Below, piece by piece: positions 22,291-33,904 of a stretch of 64,000 nt of DNA. The notes under the pieces were generated by a model. That model saw only the letters and a list, made by a program, of their open reading frames with translations, was not told where the DNA came from and ran no database searches. The DNA comes from Wurfbainia villosa (lineage: Eukaryota; Streptophyta; Magnoliopsida; Zingiberales; Zingiberaceae), in NCBI GenBank assembly GCA_025175895.1, contig CM045997.1, forward strand, positions 105,076,479 through 105,140,478, written 5' to 3'. The position numbers and the translations under genes were made by a program. Numbering within the stretch: the stretch's first letter is position 1; every line of letters begins with the position of its first letter.

Positions 22291-23457
22291 ACTTTATTTA
22301 ATACTTTACATAATACGGTTAGGTTTTTGTCTAGGAAGTTAGCTAAGTCCGAGTCCAAGGTCGAGACCCTGGTTGAGGAAGTTAAACTCCTCAAACACGA
22401 GGTCTCCCTAACCTCTTCGACTAGTCGAGTTCAAGAGAAGGACTCAACTCGGGTTGAAAACTCGGTTGAGAACTCACTCTTGAAAAGTCAAGTCAAGATC
22501 TTAGGAATACGTTGGAAAGGTTTACTGGGATCCAAAGGACTTGACCTCCTACTTGGATCGCAGCGTGTACAACAAGGCCGGACTAGGGTTTAGCTCAAAC
22601 ACGATTAATAAGTCGATATGTCAATCGTAAGTAGACATAAAAATGTGTCCAAGCATGGGTCCCTAAGACCACTTTGATTTCAACTCTAGGATCTAACTGC
22701 ATCGGGTTCCCAAGGACCAAATCCACTATGTGGATAGACCGAACCGATTCAACCGGTCTAGGGAGCCAAGACAAAACATGTTTGTGCTTTAACTTAGAAA
22801 TTGCATGCTTAGTTTTTTTTGTTGTTTTTTTTAACTCACTTGGAATACACAAATAACCAACTAAAAAATCCTTCGAAAAGATTGAGCCTCGGGGAGCCTC
22901 TTTTCAAAAATAACTAGTTAGACTAGGAAATAGTCTTAGGTGAGTCAAGTCATCATTTTCTTGAACATGGCTTTGTCTAAGGAAGTGGTCGATGATCCGA
23001 TAAAAGAAGGCCCCTGTGCCTCGCCACGACCTGGAAGCCATGATCTTGAAAAGGTAAACTTGACAAGCCTTGGGTTAAATCCAAATCTAACTTGAACCTA
23101 AATCCACTTAATCAAACTTAATTGAAAATCATCTCAACATAAAATTACTTGAACCTAAATCCACTTAATCAACTTAATTGAAAATCATCTCAATATAAAA
23201 TTACTTGAACCTAAATCCTAATTACTTGAACCTAAATCCACTTAATCAATTTAATTTAAAATCATCTCAACATAAAATCACTTAAACCTAAAGCCACTTA
23301 ATAAATTTAATTGGGAGTCATCTCACAAAAAACACATAAGTATAACATGCTTGATCATATAGACTCGGGTGAGATGACCTAGGTTTAACAACTTACAACC
23401 AATTTAAAAATAAAAATCTAACATCCAATCCAACCACTTTGTGTGTAGGATCAATGG
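22291..23457 (+). other. Element E gag C-terminus and gag-protease spacer
   Basis: The first part (to about 22570) keeps a coiled-coil-like reading LAKSESKVETLVEEVKLLKH in another frame. From 22595 no coding block is clear. A tandem repeat is listed separately. Confidence 0.5.
23091..23323 (+). repeat. Tandem repeat of about 57 bp in element E
   Basis: Four imperfect copies of CTTGAACCTAAATCCACTTA followed by ATCAACTTAATTGAAAATCA; one copy carries an extra partial unit near 23204-23225. Confidence 0.8.
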
Positions 23458-26400
23458 ATGTTGGACAGTGGTTGCTCCCGACACATGACCGGGGATCAAC
23501 TCAAATTCACAAAGCTTCGATTCAAACGACAAGGATCGGTAGCCTTTGGGAATAACGGCAAGCTCAAAATCATCGGATCAGGTGATATCGAGCTTAACTC
23601 GAATTTTGTTATTAAAAATGTATTACTTGTAGAGAATTTTGAATATAACCTGCTTAGCGTAAGCCAATTGTGTGACAATAACTATAAGGTCGTATTTTTA
23701 GAAAATGAATGTGTAATTAAAACAAATGAAACAGCTAAAACAATACTCAAAGGAACTAGGACAAATAACATTTATACAATGAACTTAATCAAATCCTCAG
23801 CCAAATGTCTTATGACACAGGAAGAGGAATCATGGTTGTGGCACCGACGACTCGGTCACTCGCACCCAAGACTCGTCCACAAGATAATCAGAGTGGCTTA
23901 GTCAGAGGTTTACCCAACCTCAACAACTTGGTTAATAAAATCTGTAATGCTTGTCAACAAGGAAAACAACCTAGGACACAACACAAGTTAACTAACCAAG
24001 AACGAACCTCAAGTGTACTTGAGCTCCTGCATATGGATCTATTCGATTCACATGGAACCAAGTCACTCAATAAAAGTCAATATTGCTTAGTCATAATTGA
24101 CGACTACTCCAGGTTTACCTGGGTTAGGTTCATCAAACATAAAAATGATACCCTAGATCAATTAATCAATCTATTCAAATTAATCGAGAATCAAAAAGAC
24201 CTTAAGGTGAAAAGACTTAGAAGCGATCATGGTGGTGAATTCGAAAATCAAAGGTTCACCGACTTCTGTAACCTAAACGGATACCACCATGAATTCTCTT
24301 GCCCTAGGACCCCTCAACAAAATGGCCTAGTGGAGCGGAAAAACCGAACTCTACAAGAAGCCGCTAGGACCATGTTAAACGAATATAACCTACCTGATAG
24401 GTTTTGGGCAGAAGCCGTTAGCACGGCTTGCTATGTCCAGAATAGGATCCTTATGGTAAAGAGGCACCTTAAGACCTCGTATGAGATTTATCACGATAAA
24501 ATACCTAACATCAAGTACTTTAGGGTATTTGGGTGTAAGGTACATATTCTAAACACTAAGGATTACCTAGGTAAATTTACATCCAAAACCACGACACCCT
24601 TAGAGTCGAGGAGACTATCAATGTAGTATTTGATGAAGGACACGAACCTACAAAACCCCCGACAACCCCAATTAGCGAGCCTACTCATACTAGACCTAAC
24701 TCTGACCCTGAGATCGAGTCTAATCCACATCAACCAACTTCTCTTGTCGACCAAGTGACAAGTGATCCGAGTCAAACTAGTGTTCAACCAAGTCACCCCA
24801 TTGATCAAGCATTAGGTGACACAAACCCAACCCAATCTAGGATTCAGACTAACCACCCTATCGATCAAGTGATAGGAGATCCTAATCTAGGAGTTCGAAC
24901 TAGAGCATCCTATAGGAACCTTAGTCAAATTTCCTTAATTTCAAAGATAGAACCCAAATCAATTGAACAAGCTCTTCTTGATCCCGATTGGATTATTACA
25001 ATGCAAGAAGAGCTAGCTCAATTTACTAGGAATGAAGTGTGGGAATTAGTACCACCACCTAAAGACAAAACGACAATTGAAACAAGGTGGGTGTTTAGAA
25101 ATAAGCTTGATGATAAAGGTGAAGTAGTTAGAAACAAGGCTAGGTTAGTCGCCAAAGGGTTCAGTCAAGTCGAAGGCTTAGATTACGACAAACCTATGCC
25201 CCAAAGAGCTAGACTCGAATCCATTCGAATGTTGCTAGCTTATGCCGCACATCGAGGATTTAAGCTATTTCAAATGGATGTTAAGTCGGCATTCCTAAAT
25301 GGATACATTAAAGAAGAAGTTTATGTTAGCCAACCCCCCGGATTCGAAAATCTAGATAAACCCGACCATGTTCTAAAACTTAAGAAAGCTCTCTATGGAC
25401 TTAAACAAGCTCCTCGAGCTTGGTACGAGAGACTTTCAATCCATCTCAAGTCAAAAGGGTTTAACCAAGGCTTAGTTGACCCAACTCTCTTCGTAAAAAC
25501 CTTAGGTAAAGAAATATTCATAGCTCAAATTTACGTAGACGATATAATTTTTGGAACCTCTAACTCAGCCTTACTAAATGAGTTCGTTTCACTCATGGAA
25601 AGTGAGTTTGAAATGAACTTAGTAGGCGAGTTAAGTTTCTTTTTAGGTCTACAAATTAAACAAACTAAGGATGGTATATACCTATATCAACAAAAATACA
25701 CTAAGGAGTTAATTAAAAGATTTGGAATGCAAGATGCTAAGATAATAAACACCCCAATGGCGATTAATGTTAACATAGGAGAAGACCTAGAAAGTAAGTC
25801 CATTGACTTAAAGAACTATAGGAGCGCGATAGGAAGTCTCCTATACTTAATCGCGAGCAGACATCCTATTCAAGAAGTATGCGCCTGTGTTTCAAACCTG
25901 TGCTAAGGAGTCTCACCTAACCCTAGTTAAGCGTATCCTAGATATCTTAAGGGTACACTTAACGTTGGTATTTGGTACCCTAGATCTACGGAGTTCGAAC
26001 TAATCGGCTACTCCGATTCGGATTATGCCGGTAGTAAACTCGATAGAAAGAGCACGAGTGGTTGTTGTCAACTACTCGGCTCAAGTCTAGTGAGTTGGTG
26101 CAGTAGAAAGCAACATTGTGTTGCCTTATCTACCACCGAAGCCGAATACGTTGCGATGGGTGAGTGTGTAACTCAGCTTCTTTGGATGAAGCACACTCTC
26201 CGACCGAGACTTTAGGTTGGACTTCACCAAAACTAAAATTTTTGTAGACAACATAAGTTCGATAAATCTAACTAAGAACCCTATATGCCATTCAAGAACA
26301 AAGCATATAGAGGTAAAACACCATTTCATTCGAGAACATGTAGCCAACGCCCATACAACTCAATATGTTGACAAGTCTAACCTAGCGTATATATTTACTA

Positions 26401-26459
26401 AACCCGAAGCCGAATTTAGTCTCTTGAGACGAAAATTAGGCATGTGCGTAATAGAATAG
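23458..26459 (+). pseudogene. Element E pol: protease, integrase, RT, RNase H
   Basis: Protease active site MLDSGCSRHMTGD at the start. Integrase zinc region WLWHRRLGHSHPRLVHK and CNACQQGK, catalytic residues in LLHMDLFD, RLRSDHGGEF and QQNGLVERKNRTL. RT has WVFRNKLDDKGEVVRNKARL, LFQMDVKSAFLNGYIKEEVY and YVDD near 25532-25543. RNase H has YSDSDYAGSKLDRKSTSG, STTEAEYVAMGE and HSRTKHIEVKHHFIREHV. Frames change near 23890 (integrase), 24590 (after integrase, with a deletion) and 25860-25900 (RT to RNase H), so the polyprotein is broken into at least four pieces. The catalytic residues that can be seen are all present. Confidence 0.93.
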
Positions 26460-27350
26460 GTTTTGCAAATTATATTACTACTATTTCTTACTTTTTCATG
26501 AAACTAGCATAGGTCATACCTTAGATATCATGCACCTATAGATTTAAGGAGCCAATACATCTCACAACACATAGGACTAATGTGTTTGTGTACTTAGCCA
26601 CGTAGATGGGCGTGAGATGTTAGGACCTTACTCCTGGTTCCAGATGTAGAGCTAGTGCATCGCTATGAACCATGGAGTATAATCATACATACTAACCGAC
26701 TCCGACCAGGACTGGTTGATCCTTCATATCAATCAAGCCAAATATGAGTCGAACATTTCATAGATGAGCTTATTTTCACTATACTATTTGTTTAATAAAC
26801 ACATGTGGACCATGCTTGGCCTTTACAGTTAGCAATTATGTTGATTTCCACACACCCCTTACTCTTTTCGATATACGGCAAAGGGGGAGAAAAGGCCAAA
26901 GTTAAGGGTCAAATTTTTTCAAATTTTTGATAACTTAACTCTTACTTCATGTTTAAACCAAAAGTTAACTTTAGGTTTTGAGAACTTATTTAACTTTTGA
27001 TAAAGGCCAAGTTAAGAGAATTCTTAACTTATTTATGTCGTTAGTGTTTTACTTAAGGGGGAGAAAGGGCTTAACTAAAACGCTTTACTAAAGCTAATTT
27101 TAAAACGCTTTACTAAAGCTAATTTTAAGTAATGTTAATTACTTAAAGCAACCTCAAGGGGAGGATTAAGGTCTTTCTTCAAAGACTCACCCTCGGTCCA
27201 GGGGGAGGTTTCCTCAAGGGGGAGTACTTGAAGAAAATCCTTACTACTCCAACTTAATCTTCATTTTTTTTTCTCTCTCATGCACATTATTATTCTTCAT
27301 CCTTGCTTAACTTTGTATGTGGGTTTTCCATAAATCAAAAAGGGGGAGAT
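26460..27350 (+). other. Element E 3' non-coding region and polypurine tract
   Basis: No domain is seen. It repeats purine-rich patches (AAGGGGGAG near 26880, 27055, 27160, 27200, 27220) and ends with the polypurine tract AAAAAGGGGGAGAT at 27337-27350. Several near copies of the tract upstream are typical of SIRE-like elements. Confidence 0.7.
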
Positions 27351-28383
27351 TGTTGGTGCAGTGGTCAACTAAGTCGAACCTATGTTTTGATTATATCAAA
27401 CGATAAAAAGATAAGCTTATATTGTTATCTCACGAGCTAAATCAAGTGTGTAAAATGAGTGAAGGCTAGCGACACCGGAGGAAGCCGCGGTGGTGGGCGA
27501 CACTCGAGTTACTCGAGGGAGCCAAGGAATCGAGTGGAAGGCCTAAGCAAAGCGACAAGTAAGTATCGAGGTAAGCTCGTGTGTGCAAGCGTAATTGAGG
27601 TCGTGTCATTTGTACGGGACGCCCTTAGCGACGATCCAACCCAAGACTTCCATGGAAGGTCTATGTTGAGATCGACGGCAAGTGGCCGTCCGACCACTTG
27701 TATTTTGAGCTAAACTCCTTTAGTTCAAATCGTGGCCAGTTCAACCTGGCGATTCAGCAACCGGCGATTCAGCCTCAACCGGCCATTCAACCGGTGGTCA
27801 AAAATCAGCCTCGAGGAGTCAAGCTTTATCACCATTTTTCAAGGAGTTTTGTGCCCATTTGTGATTGGTTGAAGACCCATTCATTGAGGGGCTTAAAGGC
27901 TATAAAAGGAGGGCCAAACCTAGGGTTTTTCATCAATTCAAAAGCTTCCAAGTGCTTCCGATACATTCCGACTCTCCGACATCCCTACGACGGCTGAGAG
28001 GCGACGACTAAAGCTTCAACCTCCAATCCTTGAAGTCGTCGGTATAATCTTTAATTTTGTATAAGTTGTCTTTATTTTCAAGCTTTAAATCATATCAAGG
28101 AGAGGGGGAGTGTCCCTCTACCTTGAATCTGTATTGAGTTGTTGTATTAACTCCTATCTCTATCGAGAAGGAGTTCGTTTAATATTTGCCCTCCGTGCGT
28201 GGTCAAGGACCATTAGGGCCTTGGAGTAGTAGCCGTAGGCTACGAACCAAGTAAAAACCCCTCGTGTTTTTATTTATTTATTGCTATCTTTCCGCTGCGT
28301 TTACTCGTGCCAATTCGAACGATTACGAAAAGTTTTTTCTTAGCGCTATTCACCCCCCCTCTAGCGCTCAAATCGATCCAACA
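27351..28383 (+). repeat. 3' LTR of element E
   Basis: 1033 bp. Differs from the 5' LTR mostly by one- and two-base indels and by a shorter CAGTTCAACCGG array. Confidence 0.95.
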
Positions 28384-28388
28384 CTACC
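28384..28388. repeat. Target-site duplication of element E, right copy
   Basis: CTACC, after which the copia-2 integrase resumes. Confidence 0.93.
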
Positions 28389-29203
28389 TTGGTAGGCATT
28401 CTGTTTAACAAGTAAACAGCTGTCTGAAGTGCATAACCCCAAAAGGACTTGGGAAGAGTCGCATGATTCATCATTGACCTGACCATGTCCAACAAGGTCC
28501 GGTTACGCCCCTCAGATACACTATTATGCTGTGGTGTATATGGCGGAGTCCATTGAGACAATATGTCATTGTCTCTTAGATAATCAAGAAACTCTTGACT
28601 TAAGTATTCACCACCTCGATCCGATCGAAGTATTTTAATACTTTTGTCATGTTGTTTCTCTACTTCATTTCTGAATTCTTTGAACCTTTCAAAGGCTTCA
28701 GACTTGTGTTTCATCAGGAACACATACCCAAACCGTGAGTGATCATCGGTGAAGGTAATGAAGTAGCTATAGCCTCCTAAAGCTTGAGTTGACATAGGTC
28801 CACATACATCAGTATGTACTAGACCTAGTAACTCTCCCACTCGTTCACCTTTTCCAGTAAAAGGTAACTTAGTCATCTTGCCTTTTAAGCATGATTCGCA
28901 TGTATCGTATGAATCCAATTCAAACGATTCCAGAATTCCACATCGGTGTAATTCGGACATGCGTTTCTTGCTTATATGGCCAAGACGACAATGCCACATA
29001 TAGGAGTCTATGTGATTATCCTTTCGAGCACTGTTGTTGCTCGCTTCGATATTGCAAATGTCACTGGATACGTCCAACGTATAAACACCATTGCTTAAAG
29101 TTTCAGTCCCATAAAGAACCCCATTCAAAGTTATGTAACAACAATTGTTACTAAACGTCAAATGGAAACCATTTCTATTTAAACAAGAAATAGAAATGAT
29201 GTT
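28384..29203 (-). pseudogene. copia-2 integrase, N-terminal and core
   Basis: The frame 28361-29161 reads the zinc region MWHCRLGHISKKRMSELH, CESCLKGK, the first Asp in LVHTDVCGPMSTQALGGYSY, the second in ILRSDRGGEYLSQEF, and the Glu in NSVSEGRNRTLLDM. It then ends inside element E. The rest of the domain is at 19797-19881 and leftwards. A stop at 29202-29204 separates it from the protease frame. Confidence 0.9.
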
Positions 29204-29650
29204 CTATATCAACAAAGGAATATAAAAGCAATTGTCCAGTTCTAAGACAAGTCCTGCAGGGAGTTTCAACAAATACGTTCCGATGGCGAGTGCAGCAACC
29301 TTTGCTTCATTCCCAACACGTAAATTTGACTCTCCCTTGACGAGTCTTCTTCTATTCCTTAGCCCATGTATTTCATTACATATATGTGAACCACACCCAG
29401 TATCCAATACCCAAGTGTCTAAGGAAATAGAATGACAATCAATAAAGAAGATTTCTGAAGAAGATGGGGCATCCGATGCCTTATCCTTCTTCACGGACTC
29501 TTGATAAACCTTGCATTTTCTTCGCCAATGACCCTCCTTGCCATAATGATGGCAAGTGCCCTTTGAAATGGTTACGCTTTTTAGCCTTTTTCTTCTTCCC
29601 CTTCTGTTGTTCCTTTGACTCCCTCTTAGAACCTTTCTTCGAGGAATCAA
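29204..29650 (-). pseudogene. copia-2 zinc knuckle (mutant) and protease
   Basis: Protease active site WVLDTGCGSHICNEI is followed by the downstream protease fold (VGNEAKVAALAIGTYLLKLP). The nucleocapsid knuckle reads CHHYGKEGHWRRKC: the second zinc-binding Cys is Tyr, unlike CHHC in copia-1, so zinc binding should be lost. Confidence 0.88.
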
Positions 29651-30094
29651 CTAACAACACTGTCCCCTACTCATGCTTCTCAGAAGGCTCCACAGTCTTC
29701 AGCATGTTGAGCAGTACCACAGATGAACCTCCTTGTATCTCAGAGGTGAAGAGGAGCTTGGAGACTTCGAACCTTTCGAATCTCACTTGCTCATCAACCA
29801 ACTCACAGAGATGAAGGACTATGATATGAGCATCCATATGCTCATGCTGCTTTCGTAGCTTGGGTTCCATCGCGGCTAGCATGATGCAACTCATTTGTTC
29901 AGAATCACTCACATGTTTCTGATAGGCCAACAATTGGTCCAAAGTTGCATCGTCACTAGGACGGGCGGGAAGAGGCGCTTCGAGGACATACACAAGCTTT
30001 TCACCTTGAGAACAATTCTCAAGTTACTAAGCCAGTCCAAGAAGTTCGGCCCAGTCAATTTATTTGAATCCAAATGGAACGCAAATTCAAACAC
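29651..30094 (-). pseudogene. copia-2 gag with internal deletion
   Basis: Starts with LDSNKLTGPNFLDWLSNLR (a frameshift follows near 30005) and then FEVSKLLFTSEIQGGSSVV. It passes directly into LLNMLKTVEPSEKHE, whereas copia-1 has about 60 more codons between these blocks. The Gag is therefore truncated in frame. Confidence 0.82.
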
Positions 30095-31372
30095 ATCATG
30101 ATCAATATATTAACTTAGAAATACAAAACGAGCATATATGAGAAAGATGATTTTAAAATGCATCAATATACATTTATAAATCCCATTCATTTTTCGAATT
30201 TCAAAAAACCCCAAAATCACTTCGGGAGATCGTAGGTCCATCTCCGAATGGGCTGATATCCATCATAGATAAGAACAACCTTGGAGTGAGTCCAACAAGC
30301 CATTCTTAGCTATGATGGTGGGTATCAAGTATACCGATTACATATCATGTATATGTAACTATCACAATGTGCTATCAACTAATTGAATGTTTACACATAC
30401 ATTGGGTTGTTAACACATTAACAAGTATGCATCATATGCATAGCACCCAACTTCACCTCTCTTCACATCGACCTTGGAGTGAGTCCAACAAATCGATGCT
30501 CCAAGTTAAAGCCGACCCATTAATCGCGAAATAGTTTTAATATGGTTAGAGCGCATTCAACCAATTAGCCAGGCTTGGAGTGAGTCCAACAACCCAAACT
30601 AATGATTGACCTCTGACTCTTACCATATTAGAGTTAAACTATTCCAATGATTTGAACATGTTCAGGTTCGAGCCGGGCTTGGAGTGAGTCCAACAACCCA
30701 AACAAGAAATAGAACTCTGGTTCTAACCATATTAATGGAAGGTGTAGGCTTTAATATTGTTTAAGGGTTTTTATGTCTCATCCTCTTTGCATGCAAATAA
30801 CTATTATCTACATGGCATGGCATACATGGCATACATCTACATGTCACGACACGCATGACATAATGTTATGCATCTAATGCAATTACATGGCATACAATTA
30901 TGTCATGTATATATTTCCTTATATGTCATAACTATTTATGGAAATAAAATATGTTTAAGATTTGATTCTCCAAATCAAATCATAATTAAATTAGAAACAA
31001 ATTTCCAAATCTAATCACATATTTTATTCATGGAATTATTTGATTAAGGAAAATCTATTTTAGAAACCAATTTCCTAAATCATTAAAACTACTTATGGAA
31101 ATAAAATATTTTAAGATTTGATTTCCCAAATCAAATCATGATTAAATTAGGAAACAAATTTCCAGAATCTAATCAAATATTTTATTTATGGAAAATATCA
31201 ATTTCAATAAATACTTCCAACTTTCCAAAAGTGGAAGATTTCCATAAATACTTCTAGACTTTCCAAAATTGAAAAATTTCCATAAATACTTCTAAATTTC
31301 CAAAATTAGAAAATTTCCAGAAATACATTATGACTATCGCAAAACTATTTTTACGATTATGTCGAAACACAA
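30095..31372 (-). other. copia-2 5' untranslated leader
   Basis: About 1.3 kb without coding potential. Four copies of CTTGGAGTGAGTCCAACAA lie at about 30280-30298, 30473-30491, 30574-30592 and 30678-30696. A CATGGCATACATGGCATA-type patch is near 30815-30900, and AAATTTCC-rich inverted repeats lie at 30950-31320. Confidence 0.75.
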
Positions 31373-31390
31373 CCTGGGCTCTGATACCAC
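31373..31390 (-). other. Primer-binding site of copia-2
   Basis: Minus strand GTGGTATCAGAGCCCAGG next to the LTR, complementary to initiator Met-tRNA. Confidence 0.92.
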
Positions 31391-33601
31391 TGTTGGGTTT
31401 TCGGCACCGCAGCGTGTGTGTGTTCGATCATGTTTCGTAAACATGAGCACAGCGGAAGCAATTAAAAATAATAAATCTATATTTATTACAACACACACAA
31501 CACACGCATGCATATTACAACAAGTGTAGACATAACCGTAAATTAAAATTTACAATAAAAGAAAATTATCTATGTTATACCTTTCGTATGACGTGTAGCG
31601 GGAACGACATCAACCGGAACGATCCTCGTAAGAATCGTCCCTATCCGTATCCACGCCGAGCTCCTCGGGATGACTTCGCTAAGCCACGAGCTTCGTCTTC
31701 TTACGGGTTACTAGCCTCGTGTTGAAGACAACGTGATCGAGAGATGATCACGATCCGAATCCAAATTCGGATCCAAAACCGAGTCCCCAAAACTCGATTC
31801 TCCGGAGAGGTATTTGTCAACCGTTTGACGAATCCTTCGTCCCCCACCTCAGAGGATTACCGGAGATCAAATCTCCGGTAAGTTAGCCGCTGTCGGAGCA
31901 CTAACCGTCGTCCAAACGACGCTCCGACAACAAAGAAACAAGCTGTCCAGAAAAACTGGACAGCTTTTGGTGGAGGAATAGAGGCCGGCTAAGGAAAGAT
32001 GGAAGCTCACCTTATCACCGAACCCAAAGGAGATCGCCGGAGGTTCTCCGGCTGAAGCTTGGACGCCGGCAAAGACTTGGACGGCTGCACACAAGCTGGG
32101 CGGCGGCAGCTTTAGGGTTGGCGCCAATTAACTCCAAGGTGGAGGTGGGCGGCAACTCAAAGGGGCTAGGGTTTTGATTAGTTAGGGTTTAACAATCCCT
32201 TAAGCCCTCTTTTATAGAGAACTAATTCTCTTAATGGTTAATGGATCATATCCATAAAGCCCGTTAACCCGCTCCATTAGGATAAGTTAAAATAAACCAA
32301 ACCATGATGGTTTATTTTAAGTTAAAATGAACCGAACCAACCTTTGGTTCATTCGTTTAATATAAACCAAACCCTTTGGTTTATTCTCATCCATTGGATT
32401 AGAACCAAACCATTTTGGTCCATCCATTATGTCTTCATAAGACACGACCCATCCACGCTTCCATTGCGACTGAAACAATTTCATGCTCGCTTTATGTTTG
32501 GTCCAACCAAACATAGTTTCTCTCGGTCTGAGAATCCCATTCTCAAGCTCGTTTTAAATCCTTTGGATTACACTCGTTGTGCGTGTGACCAAATAGGTTC
32601 TCGGTTTATGTTGGCCGTCTATAATTAACCATTAATTATAGAATGATCATGAGTGGCACCTAGTAGTACATCATGATCCCCAATTAAGAAAAGATCAATG
32701 GTTGATCCGTAACTATTTCTGAAACCCTTCAGTAGCTCGAATGAATCGTGCCCCATTCCCTTCACTCATCTTATACCCACTTGGTTCAGGACATGGTCTA
32801 TAGTGTCAGTCCCCACTAGGCTGACTACGTCACACCTAACCCAAGTATCATTTCCTCGTCCTACGGATTCTAGTTACTCCACATGTATCGAAGAGTACCT
32901 TACTCTATACATGTAATGCTTTGGCCAAAGACTTTAGTAACAATCCGACGAGAGGCCATGGGTATACATCTCCTCGCAAGGAGTGGTGAATCCTTTATAG
33001 GCTATTCAAACACCTTCGATCACTTCGACTTATACCCAATCATCCCGGGTCCACATCTCCTTAGAGATGTTTGCTTAAGATGTCAAAGCATAAGTCTCCA
33101 TGATCAAGATGACTTGAATACCGCAAGTCAAAGGAACATCGCACTTAAGCCACAGTAAGAACTTCATTGACATATCTATATATGCAGAGAACCATATGAA
33201 GTCTTACGACTGATCACTCCAATGAACTAGTTACCATAACTAGCATCCACGATTAACTCCGGACATCACTATGTCTCCAGCCAGTGAGAATCAGCTGCTT
33301 GGATACACCAAGGAGTATACCTCGTGCTAGTCTCGATAGAATTGATGGTGTCCAAATCCATCAATTCATCGACTAGGGATAATTCCGATACATCACAATT
33401 ACACATGTAGAGATACTCACTAGTTGTGATCCAATCACAAATTCTCTCATGCTGTGAATCGTATCGTGGACATTGATAATGAGTTTAAGATCCAATCAAA
33501 TACATTAAACATGTATACTCAAATAGTGAATCTTCATTTATCATATAAATGGTTCATACATAAGGCGATTGCCTTAGGACATCTCTCATATATTACTAAC
33601 A
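31391..33601 (-). repeat. 5' LTR of copia-2
   Basis: 2211 bp, TGTTGGGTTTTC to TACTAACA, nearly the same as 15673-17898. Confidence 0.95.
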
Positions 33602-33606
33602 CCATG
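33602..33606. repeat. Target-site duplication of copia-2, right copy
   Basis: CCATG, matching 15668-15672. Confidence 0.92.
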
Positions 33607-33904
33607 GACTTAGGAAGAAATAGCCTTTTCGTTGCACCATCCCTCATGCTGCATTGCATGCGCCCGCCACATACCATGGCTCACTGTTCCTGCGAGCCTT
33701 GTTTGGCTAAATGCTAAGACTCTACATGCACCATCTTTGCCACGGTCCAAGTCGACCTCCTGCTCGACTTGGCTTGGACAGCACCCCATGCACTGCCATA
33801 AATGGTTGCTGCTTGGCATGTCTTGCGCACATGCCCAATAAGCTAGACAAAGGACCAGCACCCAATTCTTTGTCCAGCCTTGCCATCAAGTTAAGGGGCT
33901 AACA
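33607..33904 (-). repeat. Right part of 3' LTR of gypsy element D
   Basis: On the minus strand it begins TGTTAGCCCC just after a polypurine tract GGTGGGGGTGGTT (33905-33917). The other part is 15182-15672. Confidence 0.7.

Larger units (their letters stand above)
19882..28383 (+). mobile_element. Element E: SIRE-like Ty1/copia retrotransposon
   Basis: 8.5 kb plus-strand element with LTRs of 1090 and 1033 bp, an initiator-Met primer-binding site, a polypurine tract and the duplication CTACC. Copia domain order is gag, protease, integrase, RT, RNase H, followed by a long non-coding 3' region. Motifs such as CPRTPQQNGLVERKNRTLQE and HSRTKHIEVKHHFIREHV fit the SIRE/Maximus lineage. It carries several frameshifts and is not functional. 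It interrupts copia-2 integrase codons; the host reading resumes exactly at the duplicated CTACC. Confidence 0.95.
15673..33601 (-). mobile_element. copia-2: complete Ty1/copia element with nested element E
   Basis: Minus-strand element with both LTRs (15673-17898 and 31391-33601), a primer-binding site, a polypurine tract and a perfect 5-bp duplication CCATG. Without the inserted E it is about 9.4 kb. Domain order on the minus strand is gag, protease, integrase, RT, RNase H. It sits inside the 3' LTR of gypsy D. It is defective: gag has a deletion, the zinc knuckle has lost a Cys, the RNase H region has a deletion of about 90 bp compared with copia-1, and integrase is split by E. LTR lengths of 2226 and 2211 bp with few visible differences suggest moderate age. 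Confidence 0.95.
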
